Shown: positions 1 through 9,758, counted from the first letter of the stretch. The stretch is 64,000 bases of DNA from Terrimonas ginsenosidimutans (GCF_022012415.1 NZ_JAKLTR010000001.1:1-64000); one strand, 5' to 3'. Translations and numbers: made by a program. Notes: generated from the sequence alone by a model not told the origin.

Positions 1-1
1 T

Positions 2-1066
2 ATATTACAAACCCTGAAAGAGAAAATTCAACATGCCCGTCAACGCGCGATGTTAGCGGTGAACGGGTTACTGTTATCAACATATTGGGAGATTGGCATT
101 ACGATACTCACCCAACAAAAACAAGAAGGTTGGGGTGCGGGAGTTATAAACCGACTTATTGAAGATCTCAGAAAAGAATTTCCTGACATGCGAGGCCTTT
201 CTATAAGAAACGTAAAATATATGCGCGCCTTTGCGCAAGCATATCCCAACTTTGGGAAATACCCTCAAAATTCGAAAGATCATGAAAATCAGGCAGATAT
301 AATTGTGCAGCCGGTTGCTGCACAATTGCCATGGACACATCACCAGGTAATTATCGACAAAGCTAAGACGGATGAAGAGCGTTACTTTTACATACAACAG
401 GCAGCGAGCAATGGCTGGAGCCGGAAACAGCTGGCCCAGGAAATCAACTCCAAATTGTATTTACGTCAGGGCAACGCCATTACTAATTTCGACAACACTC
501 TACCAAAATTAGATTCGGCTCTCGCAAATGAAACATTCAAAAATCCCTACATCTTCGACTTCCTTCATGCATCCGAACAGGTCCGCGGACTCGGACTGGA
601 AAAGGCTCTTGTCCAGCAAATAAAAAACTTTATCCTTGAACTCGGCCGCGGCTTCGCCTTTATCGGAAATCAGTTCAAGGTAAAAGTTGGTGAAACAGAT
701 GTCAGCCTGGATCTCCTCTTCTTTCACTACCGCCTTAACTGCTTTATCGTATTTGACCTTAAGATCGGAGAATTTAAACCGGAGTTCGCCGGCAAACTGA
801 ATTTCTATACAACCGTAGTGGACGAGGAGATCAAACTCCCCGAACATAAACCAACTATTGGCGTACTGCTTTGTAAAAGTTCAGACCAGACGATGGTGAA
901 ATACTCGCTGAAAAATATCAAATCCCCATTAGGCGTTTCCACCTTTGAACTACTGAAAGATCTTCCGCAGGAGCTTAAACCAGATATGCCCAGCGTAGAA
1001 GAGCTGGAAGAGGAAATTGAAAAGGAAATAAAAATGTATGAACGCGAATTAAAAGATAAACAATGA
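2..1066 (+). CDS. YhcG/DUF1016 family PDDEXK nuclease (5' truncated by window edge)
   Basis: The reading frame is open from base 2, before the first ATG at 50. The residues in front (LQTLKEKIQHARQR) fit the usual N-terminus of this family, so the gene begins outside the window. The N-terminal half is the helical, probably DNA-binding DUF1016 region (VNGLLLSTYWEIG, FPDMRGLSIRNVKYM, LPWTHH). The C-terminal half is a PD-(D/E)XK nuclease fold: a beta strand with DVSLDLLFFHYRLN, then FDLKIGEFKPEFAGKLNFY, where the usual ExK is DxK (nt 755-763). The C-terminus is a Glu/Lys-rich tail. Family members often sit beside restriction-modification or mobile genes and are thought to act in DNA processing or defence; the substrate is not known. 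It converges on the bpX operon with a gap of about 50 bases. Confidence 0.88.
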   Translation: MLQTLKEKIQHARQRAMLAVNGLLLSTYWEIGITILTQQKQEGWGAGVINRLIEDLRKEFPDMRGLSIRNVKYMRAFAQAYPNFGKYPQNSKDHENQADIIVQPVAAQLPWTHHQVIIDKAKTDEERYFYIQQAASNGWSRKQLAQEINSKLYLRQGNAITNFDNTLPKLDSALANETFKNPYIFDFLHASEQVRGLGLEKALVQQIKNFILELGRGFAFIGNQFKVKVGETDVSLDLLFFHYRLNCFIVFDLKIGEFKPEFAGKLNFYTTVVDEEIKLPEHKPTIGVLLCKSSDQTMVKYSLKNIKSPLGVSTFELLKDLPQELKPDMPSVEELEEEIEKEIKMYERELKDKQ

Positions 1067-1119
1067 AGCATATTACCTGCTACTCATTTGCTCGCCCAGA
1101 AGCTGGTTACGCAACAAAC

Positions 1120-3807
1120 TTAAAAACAACAACGGGTTATATCACCTTCCTGGCAGATCAACAGGAACTCTCCTTTTTTCATTCCCGGCATTACAGCCAC
1201 TATCTTTTGCGATGTTTTGTAGTTCTTGACGAAACGTGGCGCGATATTACCGCCACTGAGCTCAAATAAAAGAGCAGCTCTCGTTTCAGCTATGACGAAA
1301 AAACTATCCGAGATAAACTGGATCATCGACGGGATCAATGTTTCAGCAAACACATCCTCCAGTAAATGGCCTCCGCTGTTTTCTTCTTTCATAAAAAGAT
1401 AGCACCCTTTATTAGTGCTTATGATCGCGGCCATTTCGTCTGAATAGTGGTTAATAGCAAAAAGCCGCAGTACCGACGGAAGCCTGTAATGTATAATCTG
1501 ATGCGTCATTTTTTGGATCCAGATAAATGACCGTTCCGTTTGCGTATAATAGTGTCCGTTGTGAAACGCCAGCATCGCTGACGCAGGAATTTTGTCAGGA
1601 ATCCCCTCGCATTTGATTTCCTTGTAAAACTCACCGGAAATCCTGTATTCCAGAAGACACCCGTACGCAATATGCGACTCAAAAAGAGTAACCTCGCGCG
1701 CGGTTGACAATACAGCTTGCGGACTCTTTAGCCAGTCAGGGCTTCCTACCAACAGATACTCCTTAAAATCCTTGCTCCTCAACATTGCCTTTTTCTCAAT
1801 CGGCATCCTTGTAGACGAGTAAAGGAAAACAGTATTTACCAGAAATGGGTTACTGATAAACCGGAACCAGGTCCCCTGTGGAATAGGATTTGTCCACGAA
1901 AAATATTCAACCACTCCTTCATAATTCACCCTAGCCAGGTGAAGGCAGTCGTTTTTACGTCCCAGCACCAGAAACTGATCACGGTGCCACACTCCCGTGA
2001 ACCAATTGATACTGCTATCAAGATGAATGGTCCCGGCTGCAGGATCAGGCATTTTCTTATTGTCTCCGGTCAAATAGCGGGTGCTGTCACGACTGATCAG
2101 TTTATCTCCCGGGAAAAATCTTTCCAGGTAATTCACCAGAGAACTATCACCAGTTGCAGCCCCCTCACATACTATTTCATAAGCGATCTCCTGTGCTTCA
2201 AAATTCACATCTGTTCCTTCATTCTTCTTATGCACATATTCCAGTACATTCAGGAACTGCTTCTTATTACTGTGACTCGTGTCATTTACATATACGTCCT
2301 TTATGCGCTTCCCTAGATCATCAGAGTGATCCTTTCCAACAAGGTCAAAGTAATTTTTCAAACACGACTCTCCGTTATAGGCTGAGCGCCATCCATCCAG
2401 CAAAACGAGTTTCGCCCGCGGTGTGTCATGCATTTTATCGCTCATCACTCTTGCTGCTTCACGATGATTGTTCGCCCGTACCTGCGCACTGATAAATTTT
2501 TCATAGTGGGCATCTGCGGCCGGCTTTTGCTCAAGAACTGTATACAGATCTCCTACCTTTTCATTATAATCAAGCTCTGCATACAGTTCAATCGCTTCTG
2601 TATATAGTTTTCCGTTTTCCAAACAGCGCGCAGCAGCTGCTTTATCTTTCAGATGATCTTTATAAAGCAACGCCGCTTCGCGATAGTGGTTGCCTTGCTC
2701 CAGGCACCATGCAGCCGATCTGTAATCGCCAAGAAGATGTGCATAGATATACGCGGCGCGTTTAAAATCTTTTTGTGCGATCTCGTTCTCTGCTGAACGC
2801 AGGTACCTTGTCCGCAGATCATCATAATATCTGTCCACATTCCAGGCATCCGCAGCCATACCGCCGCCAAGCCGTCCAAAATTGAACTTGAATGGCCGGC
2901 GTGAAAGCTTTGATGAAGGCTTTGCCGCTTTACCACGGTTCATGTATTGAGAAGACAACGGAATGGCATAATCAAGCGCATCCCGGTCGTTCTTATCGAA
3001 TTTCTTCATCAAACGCTGCAATTCTTTATCTCTTTTACTCTGAAGGTCTTCGATCCGTCCGTCCAGCCAGTTCATGAATCTGGAAAACCATCCTTCATTA
3101 TTGGACGGAGCCGAAGGCCGGCCCGTTGCTGGTGACGGCGATGGCAATAGCCGGGAGATCAACTTACCAAAAAACGAAAGGATCGTGAACAATACAAGTA
3201 TAATTCCATCAAAAATCTTTCTCAGCAATGGCTCCTTTTCAGTTTCAGGGATCTCATTCAACGGCTTCATACCTATCATCTTCTTAAACTCCTCCATCAA
3301 TGCCTCCGAGGATGACTGTGTGATCTCTATACGCGTCAGTCCGGGTTTGGCAGCCAGCCCCGGGTGTGCAAAACTCCAGTCGGAAGACAATGCCGGAACG
3401 GTTCTTACAAGCACAGTGAGATCTACCTCATCCTTTTTGTCAAACCCGGTGAATCCGGAAACCGGGTGAAATACCTGCTGGTGCCAGATCGTCAAAGTTT
3501 GCAACTCTTCTTTACTCAACGACGGACTGAGTGAAGCTTGTGCAGGAATAAAAAGTTTAGGTACTATCTGCACATAGGGGTCAAGCAGTGAAAGGCTTTT
3601 TGCTGTCTCAGGCCTTTTAAAGATCACGAATAAACCTGCGGCCCTTCCGGAAGATCTTGATTCCGGCAGTACATAGCATTCGATCTGTGAAGGCGATAGT
3701 TTCCAAAAGCTGATCTCCTTCAGCCATATCAACGGATCTGCACCCGCAATAAATGCAGCATCGGCGGAAGCCGGCGGATGTGCGTTATATTTTAGGTGAA
3801 GATGCAT
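1120..3807 (-). CDS. bpX6-like / helical-repeat / beta-propeller protein of a MoxR-vWA system
   Basis: About 895 residues from the ATG at 3807, which overlaps the upstream gene by 23 bases; an upstream start at 3861 is possible but would overlap it by 77. Residues 1-190 look like a bpX6-type domain (ADPLIWLKEISFW, YVLPESRSSGRAAGLFVIF). A hydrophobic segment at about 199-221 suggests a membrane anchor. A basic linker follows, then degenerate TPR-like helical repeats at about 335-445 (KRAAYIYAHLLGDYRSAAWC, YREAALLYKDHL). The last 280 residues are strand-rich, as in a beta-propeller. It is the last gene of the operon and is probably the membrane-bound scaffold or sensing part of the complex. The domain naming is by recognition and the role is inferred. 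Confidence 0.7.
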   Translation of the reverse strand: MHLHLKYNAHPPASADAAFIAGADPLIWLKEISFWKLSPSQIECYVLPESRSSGRAAGLFVIFKRPETAKSLSLLDPYVQIVPKLFIPAQASLSPSLSKEELQTLTIWHQQVFHPVSGFTGFDKKDEVDLTVLVRTVPALSSDWSFAHPGLAAKPGLTRIEITQSSSEALMEEFKKMIGMKPLNEIPETEKEPLLRKIFDGIILVLFTILSFFGKLISRLLPSPSPATGRPSAPSNNEGWFSRFMNWLDGRIEDLQSKRDKELQRLMKKFDKNDRDALDYAIPLSSQYMNRGKAAKPSSKLSRRPFKFNFGRLGGGMAADAWNVDRYYDDLRTRYLRSAENEIAQKDFKRAAYIYAHLLGDYRSAAWCLEQGNHYREAALLYKDHLKDKAAAARCLENGKLYTEAIELYAELDYNEKVGDLYTVLEQKPAADAHYEKFISAQVRANNHREAARVMSDKMHDTPRAKLVLLDGWRSAYNGESCLKNYFDLVGKDHSDDLGKRIKDVYVNDTSHSNKKQFLNVLEYVHKKNEGTDVNFEAQEIAYEIVCEGAATGDSSLVNYLERFFPGDKLISRDSTRYLTGDNKKMPDPAAGTIHLDSSINWFTGVWHRDQFLVLGRKNDCLHLARVNYEGVVEYFSWTNPIPQGTWFRFISNPFLVNTVFLYSSTRMPIEKKAMLRSKDFKEYLLVGSPDWLKSPQAVLSTAREVTLFESHIAYGCLLEYRISGEFYKEIKCEGIPDKIPASAMLAFHNGHYYTQTERSFIWIQKMTHQIIHYRLPSVLRLFAINHYSDEMAAIISTNKGCYLFMKEENSGGHLLEDVFAETLIPSMIQFISDSFFVIAETRAALLFELSGGNIAPRFVKNYKTSQKIVAVMPGMKKGEFLLICQEGDITRCCF

Positions 3808-6223
3808 TATCGATGATGTGATTGATAAAGGGTAACAGATATTCCGCATAAAATTGATCATCAGGGATCACACCAGGGGTTTCAATATCATCGATAAAAA
3901 ACCGGCTGCCGCAGAATTTAATCTCAGACGAATATGCGGCGGTTGGTAATGATGTAATGGCAATAACAGATACTTCGGGAAGGCTTGGATCCGCACTTTT
4001 CAAATGAAGTACCCCCCGCTTATCCATTAACGCGATACTTCCGTCGGGAAACGCTGCTTTTCTGCATTTGATTTTTGTGCCATTGAAATATGTTTCGTCA
4101 CTTAGTGTTGCTGTAACCAGCCGGCGATAATCCGGCGCATCTGAAAACATCAACTTCCCTGTCAACTCTCCCAACTTTAAAGAAAAGCGCCCCCAGACGA
4201 CCTCACGCGAATAGCTGATAAAAACGCTTTCAGCCTTATAGATCACCTGGTAGTTAGGAGACTTCATCAACCCTGACATGTGCACCAGGTCAACTTTTTC
4301 ACGCTTGAGGGTTGTTTGCTTTACATCATTCATTTCCTGAAGTGATGCATACTGTATTTTTTTTAGTATCAACATCTCTTGAAAGTTGTATTGATACACC
4401 ACAAAATCTGAAAAAAAATAAAGAAACCCATCGTCACAAAATCCCGCATCAGTTATTGTACCCAAAATATCCGGCAGGAGATCTTTTTCACTTATTGAAC
4501 ATTCTTCGAGTTCGATTGTGTAAAGTTTCAGGATGCTTTTACCATCATAACTTCTAACGAGGATATAACAAACGCCGCGTTGTGAAAAATCAAAAGAATA
4601 AATTCCCGGCTCAATTACCTTCATTAGTTCGCTCGCCCCTTTAAAACCTGAGTTAAGTAATAGAACACGTCTGCTGCGGTCGATCACTATTGCACTGCCA
4701 GTAGGTGACTTCACGATAAACCTGTTATTCACTGAAATATTTCGCTTCAGGAAAAGTAAGGGTAAAGGGAATGGGTAAAAGAATTTGAAATCAGAAGACT
4801 GTATCCCGGAAGGCCGCCTTTGATTACTAAGAGAAAGTTTTGAGATTTTACCGCTCTTTGTTGATAAAAATTCATTTATATCCAGCGTTGCTTCATTCAA
4901 AAGTTTTGAATGTCCATTAACATATTCTGCAAAACGGATATTCCCATCACGACTAACAGTAATGTTAAAACTGATCTTCTCTTTTACATTGAAAAAATCT
5001 GCATAAAACCCTGCATGTTTCATCTGCCTCTCTTCCGTAATAAAAATGAATTCAGCCTCTTCACCTTTCCTCAGTTCATCCACCGCGCTCTTCAATGCCT
5101 TTCCCGGGTGCAATGCCGGATGTAATTGTGAAAGTGCGTTGATCACTCCCTGCTTCTCATTCAACGAGAGTTTTTCGTAAGTGGATTCTTTCAGCACATA
5201 TGCCTCCACTTGCTCTCCATGTTTCGAATTGCGCGTAAATGCCAATGCGGACGCGATGGCGAATACCCTTGGTACGCCCCACATTTTTATGGTGGAGTCT
5301 ATCAATATGATCCGCCGGTTTCTTGGTTCAGCCGGCGGCTCTTCTCTTCGGAAATAAAGGGCTTCATTATTTACAAGACGTGCCGTCAGTAATAAGTCGT
5401 CCTGTGCAAGTTCACTCAGCAATAGCCTGTCATAGTTTCCACGATTCGTAATATCGGCAATACCACCATAGGAATCTTCCCCGCCCGCGCGGGAGTGTAT
5501 GGGAATATTGATGATGGAAAGCAGGCGTCTGGCCAGGCGGGAAATACCGGCAGTATCTGTGTCCTCAAGTAATTGATCAAACAGATCCTCAGAATATTGT
5601 TCTTCCGGAACTTCTACGTCCGATGGTTCCGGTAACGATTCTATGCCGGTTCTCAGAAAGAGTTCAAGGGATTCGAGTGTGGGGAATTTCTCTGAAGCAC
5701 GGACCATGCAGTTGAAATCGGCCATAATATCTTTAGAAGATATATAACCTTGAGGAATCATTAATTCTGCATCAAGTCGGCCACTTTGCAATTCGTTTAT
5801 TGATACAGGGTGACTTTCCCGCTCATTTGATTCCTCTTTACTGAATATTTCTTTTATAAGCTGCACACGTTTATTTCCAGACCTGAGTGAAGGAGGGAGT
5901 GAATTTATCAGATCTAAAAAAATCATCGCATTGTTCATTCGCGTTACGCGTACCTCCGTTTCGCCGTCAAACATTTTACGCAATGCAAATTTTTCATTAC
6001 TGCTGATTTTATTATTGCATGCATACATGACAAATAATAACGAGCCAAGTCGTGGAAGTTTATCTTCCGGGAATTGACGAAGAATAAAAGCGAGGTCATC
6101 TTTAAAACAGATGGTAGTCTCGTTTATCCGCCATTCAATTACACCTGCATTGTCTGCCCAATGCCAGAAGTAATCTTGTTTTGGCCGGAAATAATTAATT
6201 GTATTTTCTACTGCCCTGATCAT
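3785..6223 (-). CDS. vWA plus beta-propeller protein of a MoxR-vWA ternary system
   Basis: 812 residues. The N-terminal 300 residues are mainly helical. A vWA-like core starts at RRIILIDSTIKMWG (D309) and runs through the helix VFAIASALAF to the strand EAEFIFITEERQ. The MIDAS is not canonical: DxSxS reads D-S-T-I-K, and the late Asp position is Glu (TEER), so metal binding may be weak or lost. From about residue 450 the sequence is a series of strand repeats with short charged turns (VIDRSRRVLLLN, GFCDDGFLYFFSD), as expected of a propeller. vWA proteins partner MoxR ATPases and present substrates to them; the MoxR gene lies two genes upstream. The start overlaps the stop of the previous gene by 4 bases (ATGA), indicating translational coupling. 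Confidence 0.75.
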   Translation of the reverse strand: MIRAVENTINYFRPKQDYFWHWADNAGVIEWRINETTICFKDDLAFILRQFPEDKLPRLGSLLFVMYACNNKISSNEKFALRKMFDGETEVRVTRMNNAMIFLDLINSLPPSLRSGNKRVQLIKEIFSKEESNERESHPVSINELQSGRLDAELMIPQGYISSKDIMADFNCMVRASEKFPTLESLELFLRTGIESLPEPSDVEVPEEQYSEDLFDQLLEDTDTAGISRLARRLLSIINIPIHSRAGGEDSYGGIADITNRGNYDRLLLSELAQDDLLLTARLVNNEALYFRREEPPAEPRNRRIILIDSTIKMWGVPRVFAIASALAFTRNSKHGEQVEAYVLKESTYEKLSLNEKQGVINALSQLHPALHPGKALKSAVDELRKGEEAEFIFITEERQMKHAGFYADFFNVKEKISFNITVSRDGNIRFAEYVNGHSKLLNEATLDINEFLSTKSGKISKLSLSNQRRPSGIQSSDFKFFYPFPLPLLFLKRNISVNNRFIVKSPTGSAIVIDRSRRVLLLNSGFKGASELMKVIEPGIYSFDFSQRGVCYILVRSYDGKSILKLYTIELEECSISEKDLLPDILGTITDAGFCDDGFLYFFSDFVVYQYNFQEMLILKKIQYASLQEMNDVKQTTLKREKVDLVHMSGLMKSPNYQVIYKAESVFISYSREVVWGRFSLKLGELTGKLMFSDAPDYRRLVTATLSDETYFNGTKIKCRKAAFPDGSIALMDKRGVLHLKSADPSLPEVSVIAITSLPTAAYSSEIKFCGSRFFIDDIETPGVIPDDQFYAEYLLPFINHIIDNASSPKI

Positions 6224-6924
6224 TCTTCATTCATCATTGTCATCCGGATCGCGCTGCGCGTTGCCGGGATAAAAAAATTGTGATCGATTTGATGCCATTC
6301 GCCGTTTGTATCAAACACGATCAATGCATCACCGTTACCATTGAGCTGCTGCGGAAGAAAGGACGTCACCACCTCCAATTCGAATTCAAACCCCGCCGGA
6401 AGCATCATCCCATGGCAGTTCCAGTACTCCCGCCCAGGAATGGACGGCAACAGATCTCCAATGATCATCACTTTCTTATTTTCTGATACGGCAAACTTCA
6501 ATGCATTCAATCTCACGACTGGCGCCGTTTCTCCATAGTATCTCCATATTGCCAGATCAGTCAGCAAACCCGCGCTCTTGTGCACACGTGAAGAAGGCTG
6601 CAACCTGAGATCGACAGATGACGGATTTTCTCCCACACCTGTTGAAACCGGCAATTGAACGGGTATCAGTTCCTGTAAAGACTGCCAGTTCATTTCCTTC
6701 AGTTTGCCTGTAGGCGTGACCATTCCACTCGGAAAGAGCAGATCGTTTTCATCCAGGTGAAACCGCTGCTTAACCGGTAAATGACGGATCACTGCATTAG
6801 ATTCAGCGATCGTATCGTTTCCGCGTAACCAGATATATTCACCGTCAACGGCTGCCATCAATCCGTTTATGCAGCGGACAGATGCCAGCGTTTCCAGATC
6901 TTTCTTTAGTATCGTCAATAACAT
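6220..6924 (-). CDS. bpX-type accessory protein of a MoxR-vWA system
   Basis: 234 residues from the ATG at 6924; a TTG nine bases upstream is also in frame. The protein is mixed alpha/beta with no signal peptide or membrane helix. Recognisable stretches are CINGLMAAVDGEYIWLRG, WRYYGETAPV and KKVMIIGDLLPSIPGREYWNC. Its size and place between a MoxR gene and a vWA-propeller gene fit one of the small bpX domains of MoxR-vWA-beta-propeller ternary systems; which subtype cannot be decided by eye. It overlaps the vWA gene by 4 bases (ATGA) and lies about 60 bases after moxR, so all are probably made from one mRNA. No catalytic motif is visible; a structural or adaptor role is inferred from context. 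Confidence 0.6.
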   Translation of the reverse strand: MLLTILKKDLETLASVRCINGLMAAVDGEYIWLRGNDTIAESNAVIRHLPVKQRFHLDENDLLFPSGMVTPTGKLKEMNWQSLQELIPVQLPVSTGVGENPSSVDLRLQPSSRVHKSAGLLTDLAIWRYYGETAPVVRLNALKFAVSENKKVMIIGDLLPSIPGREYWNCHGMMLPAGFEFELEVVTSFLPQQLNGNGDALIVFDTNGEWHQIDHNFFIPATRSAIRMTMMNEE

Positions 6925-6985
6925 TGTTATCAATATGTAGCAATTAAGCGTCCCGGTGCGTGAGATACGCAGCGGAACTTCTGCT

Positions 6986-8134
6986 TTATGCTGAGTGAAT
7001 GATCTTCTGCCAAAGCGAATCGATAGGTTGCTTTACATACGCACGTTGCGTTTCATTGGAGATCCATTCGCTGCGGCCATTCAGGTAACGCAAACGATCC
7101 TTTATGATCGTGCGTTCAGAAAGAGCGAGACCGGCATCGTCCCATTTTTCCGTCATCGTTTTCACTTCCTTATAGATCTCTTCCGCATTGGGCGTTGTAT
7201 GGTCAGCAGCGCGCGGATGCACCTGTGGTGAATTAACATCCGCTTCCACGACAGAGTTGATTATTCCAGCGATGATCTCCTGTTGCTCTTCCGTATCCCA
7301 GATATAACGCATCACCCACATATCCGAAAGGATTGCCTTGGTACGTTTACATAATAATGCGCTGGCCGCGATCAGTCGCTGCAGCTTCACCGCACGGCGG
7401 TCGCTCACCTTCACTCCCGCATTCCGCAACATTTCGATCAGATTGATAAATGGCTCGCGGATATCCTGCAGATCCACCGAATGTATCATAGCCTGAACGG
7501 CGAAAATATCTTCCGCTGAGATCTCCGGCTGATCCGCCATGGCAGGCTTTTCAAGGTTCCAGCCGGCATCCAGTACCTTGTTCAGCAAAGCCGGATCAAC
7601 ATAATCGCAACGCACACGAACAAGAAAGCGATCGAACAATGCATGCAATGCCTCATCTTCCGGCAAATGATTACTTGCACCTACGATCATCACCGCTGGC
7701 AATGGTCTGTTCTCCCGTCCGCGACGAAATACTTTTTCATTCAGCACCATCAGTAAACTATTCAGGATGGCACTATTCGCGTTGAGTAATTCATCGAGGA
7801 AGATCAGATTGGCTTCCGGCAGCATACCTTCTGTATTGGTCACAAGATCTCCTTCCCGCAGTTTGCGGATATCAAACGGACCAAACAATTCATTCGGCTC
7901 GGTGAAACGCGTGAGCAGGTATTCAAACGTCTTTCCGTTCAACAACTTTGATAGTTCACGCACCATCGCACTTTTTGCCGTGCCGGGAGGACCAAGAAGG
8001 AACAGGTTTTCCCGGCCGGCCAGGCAGATGCCCATCAGGTCAATGATATCATCTTTCCCTACAAATTTCTCTTTCAGGTGTTCCAGTACGCGTTGAAGCC
8101 GGTCGATCGTTTCAAACTGGTGGCTTGTTTCCAT
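6986..8134 (-). CDS. MoxR-family AAA+ ATPase
   Basis: 382 residues. Walker A is LGPPGTAKS (48-55), Walker B is IFLDEL (D114, E115), sensor 1 lies in VGASNHLPEDE, and the arginine finger is in LFDRFLVRV (R169). The GxxGxAKS loop and the LNEKVFRRGRE stretch are typical of the MoxR/RavA branch of AAA+ proteins, which act as chaperones and use ATP to remodel targets brought by vWA proteins. The C-terminal 150 residues are helical and include a lid with SDRRAVKLQRLI. The start codon directly abuts the stop of the upstream gene (TAA at 8137-8135, ATG at 8134), so translation is likely coupled. It is the motor of the five-gene operon. Confidence 0.92.
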   Translation of the reverse strand: METSHQFETIDRLQRVLEHLKEKFVGKDDIIDLMGICLAGRENLFLLGPPGTAKSAMVRELSKLLNGKTFEYLLTRFTEPNELFGPFDIRKLREGDLVTNTEGMLPEANLIFLDELLNANSAILNSLLMVLNEKVFRRGRENRPLPAVMIVGASNHLPEDEALHALFDRFLVRVRCDYVDPALLNKVLDAGWNLEKPAMADQPEISAEDIFAVQAMIHSVDLQDIREPFINLIEMLRNAGVKVSDRRAVKLQRLIAASALLCKRTKAILSDMWVMRYIWDTEEQQEIIAGIINSVVEADVNSPQVHPRAADHTTPNAEEIYKEVKTMTEKWDDAGLALSERTIIKDRLRYLNGRSEWISNETQRAYVKQPIDSLWQKIIHSA

Positions 8135-8764
8135 TTAAGATGCGTTTATCAGAATTTCAATATCCGGCCAGATCTCTTTCGTATATGCACCGGTGGTTTC
8201 AAAAATAGATTGTTGGACTGATGGCCTGACGGCACGTTTTTTATCTTTTGCCAGGATGATCCTGTCGATATACAATTGCTTCAAACAGGCATCCGCTAAA
8301 ATAATTTCTTCATGTGAAATATGATCAACTTCAATACCTACGGACGACAGTGGCCAGTTGCCCGCTGTGTTATTCATATCTCTCACCAGCGGATCTGCCG
8401 GCGCCAACCCTTTTGCCAGCCCGATCAACGATGGCAAATTCCTTAACATAAGATCGGCTGAATAGACAACCGATGGCGTGATTTCCAGGGGGAAGGGATC
8501 AAGTACCCGCCGGATCACTTCTTCGTCGGCATTCCTGTCGATGATCAGTTGCGTGGAAAGATAAAGATAGCGGGCAGCCCAGATGGCCGCATCACGGTTG
8601 TAGCCAGGCGCTGTTGCCGGCACCTCCATTTTATCATCTTTGTAAAAATGAAAAAGTAATTCGTGTGATGAATCCAGTTCAGCTTCAGTTGGAAGCTGCA
8701 GCTCATGACCGAGCTCAACAACACCATTTGTTAAAAGACTTTCAAGAAACGGGATCAGGTTCAT
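8135..8764 (-). CDS. Unknown first gene of the MoxR-vWA-bpX operon
   Basis: 209 residues, mostly helical, with no signal peptide and no known catalytic motif (ELGHELQLPTEAELDSSHEL, GYNRDAAIWAARYLYLSTQL, ADACLKQLYIDRIILAKDKK). It opens the operon and touches the MoxR start, and a small helical gene in this position is common in MoxR-vWA-propeller loci of Bacteroidota. It is probably one of the bpX-named domains, but the subtype was not recognised. The first 45 bases upstream separate it from the divergent DUF1963 gene, so the operon promoter must lie in or near that short space or inside that gene. Confidence 0.65.
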   Translation of the reverse strand: MNLIPFLESLLTNGVVELGHELQLPTEAELDSSHELLFHFYKDDKMEVPATAPGYNRDAAIWAARYLYLSTQLIIDRNADEEVIRRVLDPFPLEITPSVVYSADLMLRNLPSLIGLAKGLAPADPLVRDMNNTAGNWPLSSVGIEVDHISHEEIILADACLKQLYIDRIILAKDKKRAVRPSVQQSIFETTGAYTKEIWPDIEILINAS

Positions 8765-8809
8765 CTCACTAAAAATTCTACATTAGCAATTACATTCAAA
8801 ATATCCACC

Positions 8810-9754
8810 ATGGGAGTTTTTGATTTTTTATCAAACAGGAAGAAAGATATACCGGAAAAAAAGAAAGGCCAAGAAGCTTTACCGGAAAATGTCATAAAGA
8901 CTTCAAAGCCAGCCATAGCGGCATTTGAAATGGTGGAATTGAAGCCGGGTGTGATACTTCCGGGATTTACTGTCGACCATTGGCCGGAAATAGAAGGTAC
9001 CGGGCTACCGTCAGTCGCCATTACGGCAGTTCCGCTGGAAGAGATCCCTCCTGCAGCAAGTAAGTTCGGTGGCTATCCTTATATACCGGTCGGCTTTCCT
9101 TATCCAAAAGATGCCGGGGGGTCTTATATGTATCCTTTGGCCCAGATCAATTTCTCCGAAGTGCCACCAGTGGATGGATTTCCACGTTCCGGATATCTGC
9201 AGATCTATATTTCAGCTTATGATCAGATGCTCGGGTCAGACTATCCCGACCTGCAATCGCAAAAGAATTTTCGCATCTTTTTCCTCGAGGAGAATGAAAT
9301 AGCTGTACACCAGACAGATTTCTCTTTCCTCGACGATATCATGGATTCAGGAACGCTTCCGATTCAGACATCGCACCGTCTCTCCTTTACAGAAAAGGAA
9401 GATCATATGGGTATGGCTGACGTTCGTGTTGAAATGGCCCTTGGCTTAAAGGTCAGCAGGATGATCGACAGGATCATTAAGAAATATCCTGACGAAGACG
9501 AAAACATTCTTTACCAGAAATTTTGTAACACATTCTCCGGAAGAGGACATAAGATTGGCGGTTACGCAGGCTTTACACAAACAGATCCGCGGTTCAAAAA
9601 TCCTCCCTTCGACCACTACATCCTGCTTTTGCAGATAGATTCTGATGAAGAAATAATGTGGGGAGAAATGGGAGTAGCACATTTCTTTATTCACCCGGAT
9701 GATCTTGCAAAGAAGGATTTTTCAAAGGTGATGTATACGTGGGATAACGGTTGA
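8810..9754 (+). CDS. DUF1963 (YwqG-like) protein
   Basis: 314 residues. After a charged N-terminus (FLSNRKKDIPEKKK) comes the DUF1963 core: ASKFGGYPYIPVGFPYPKDA, PLAQINFSEVPP, GYLQIYISAYD, then GHKIGGYAGFTQTDPR and HYILLLQIDSD, ending in MGVAHFFIHPDDL. These GG(Y/x)P and LAQIN-type motifs mark the YwqG family, whose biochemical function is unknown. No export signal is seen, so it is probably cytosolic. It is transcribed away from the MoxR operon and ends 4 bases before the stop of the convergent GlxA-type gene, so it may stand alone. Confidence 0.85.
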   Translation: MGVFDFLSNRKKDIPEKKKGQEALPENVIKTSKPAIAAFEMVELKPGVILPGFTVDHWPEIEGTGLPSVAITAVPLEEIPPAASKFGGYPYIPVGFPYPKDAGGSYMYPLAQINFSEVPPVDGFPRSGYLQIYISAYDQMLGSDYPDLQSQKNFRIFFLEENEIAVHQTDFSFLDDIMDSGTLPIQTSHRLSFTEKEDHMGMADVRVEMALGLKVSRMIDRIIKKYPDEDENILYQKFCNTFSGRGHKIGGYAGFTQTDPRFKNPPFDHYILLLQIDSDEEIMWGEMGVAHFFIHPDDLAKKDFSKVMYTWDNG

Positions 9755-9758
9755 CCGA

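Noticed and set aside
1063-1269. Short plus-strand frame after the YhcG gene
   Set aside because: It lies mostly opposite the 3' end of the bpX6-like gene and has no recognisable protein features.
2154-2492. Plus-strand frames of 100-130 codons within the bpX6-like gene
   Set aside because: They are antisense to a well-supported gene with consistent domains; codon patterns fit the minus strand.
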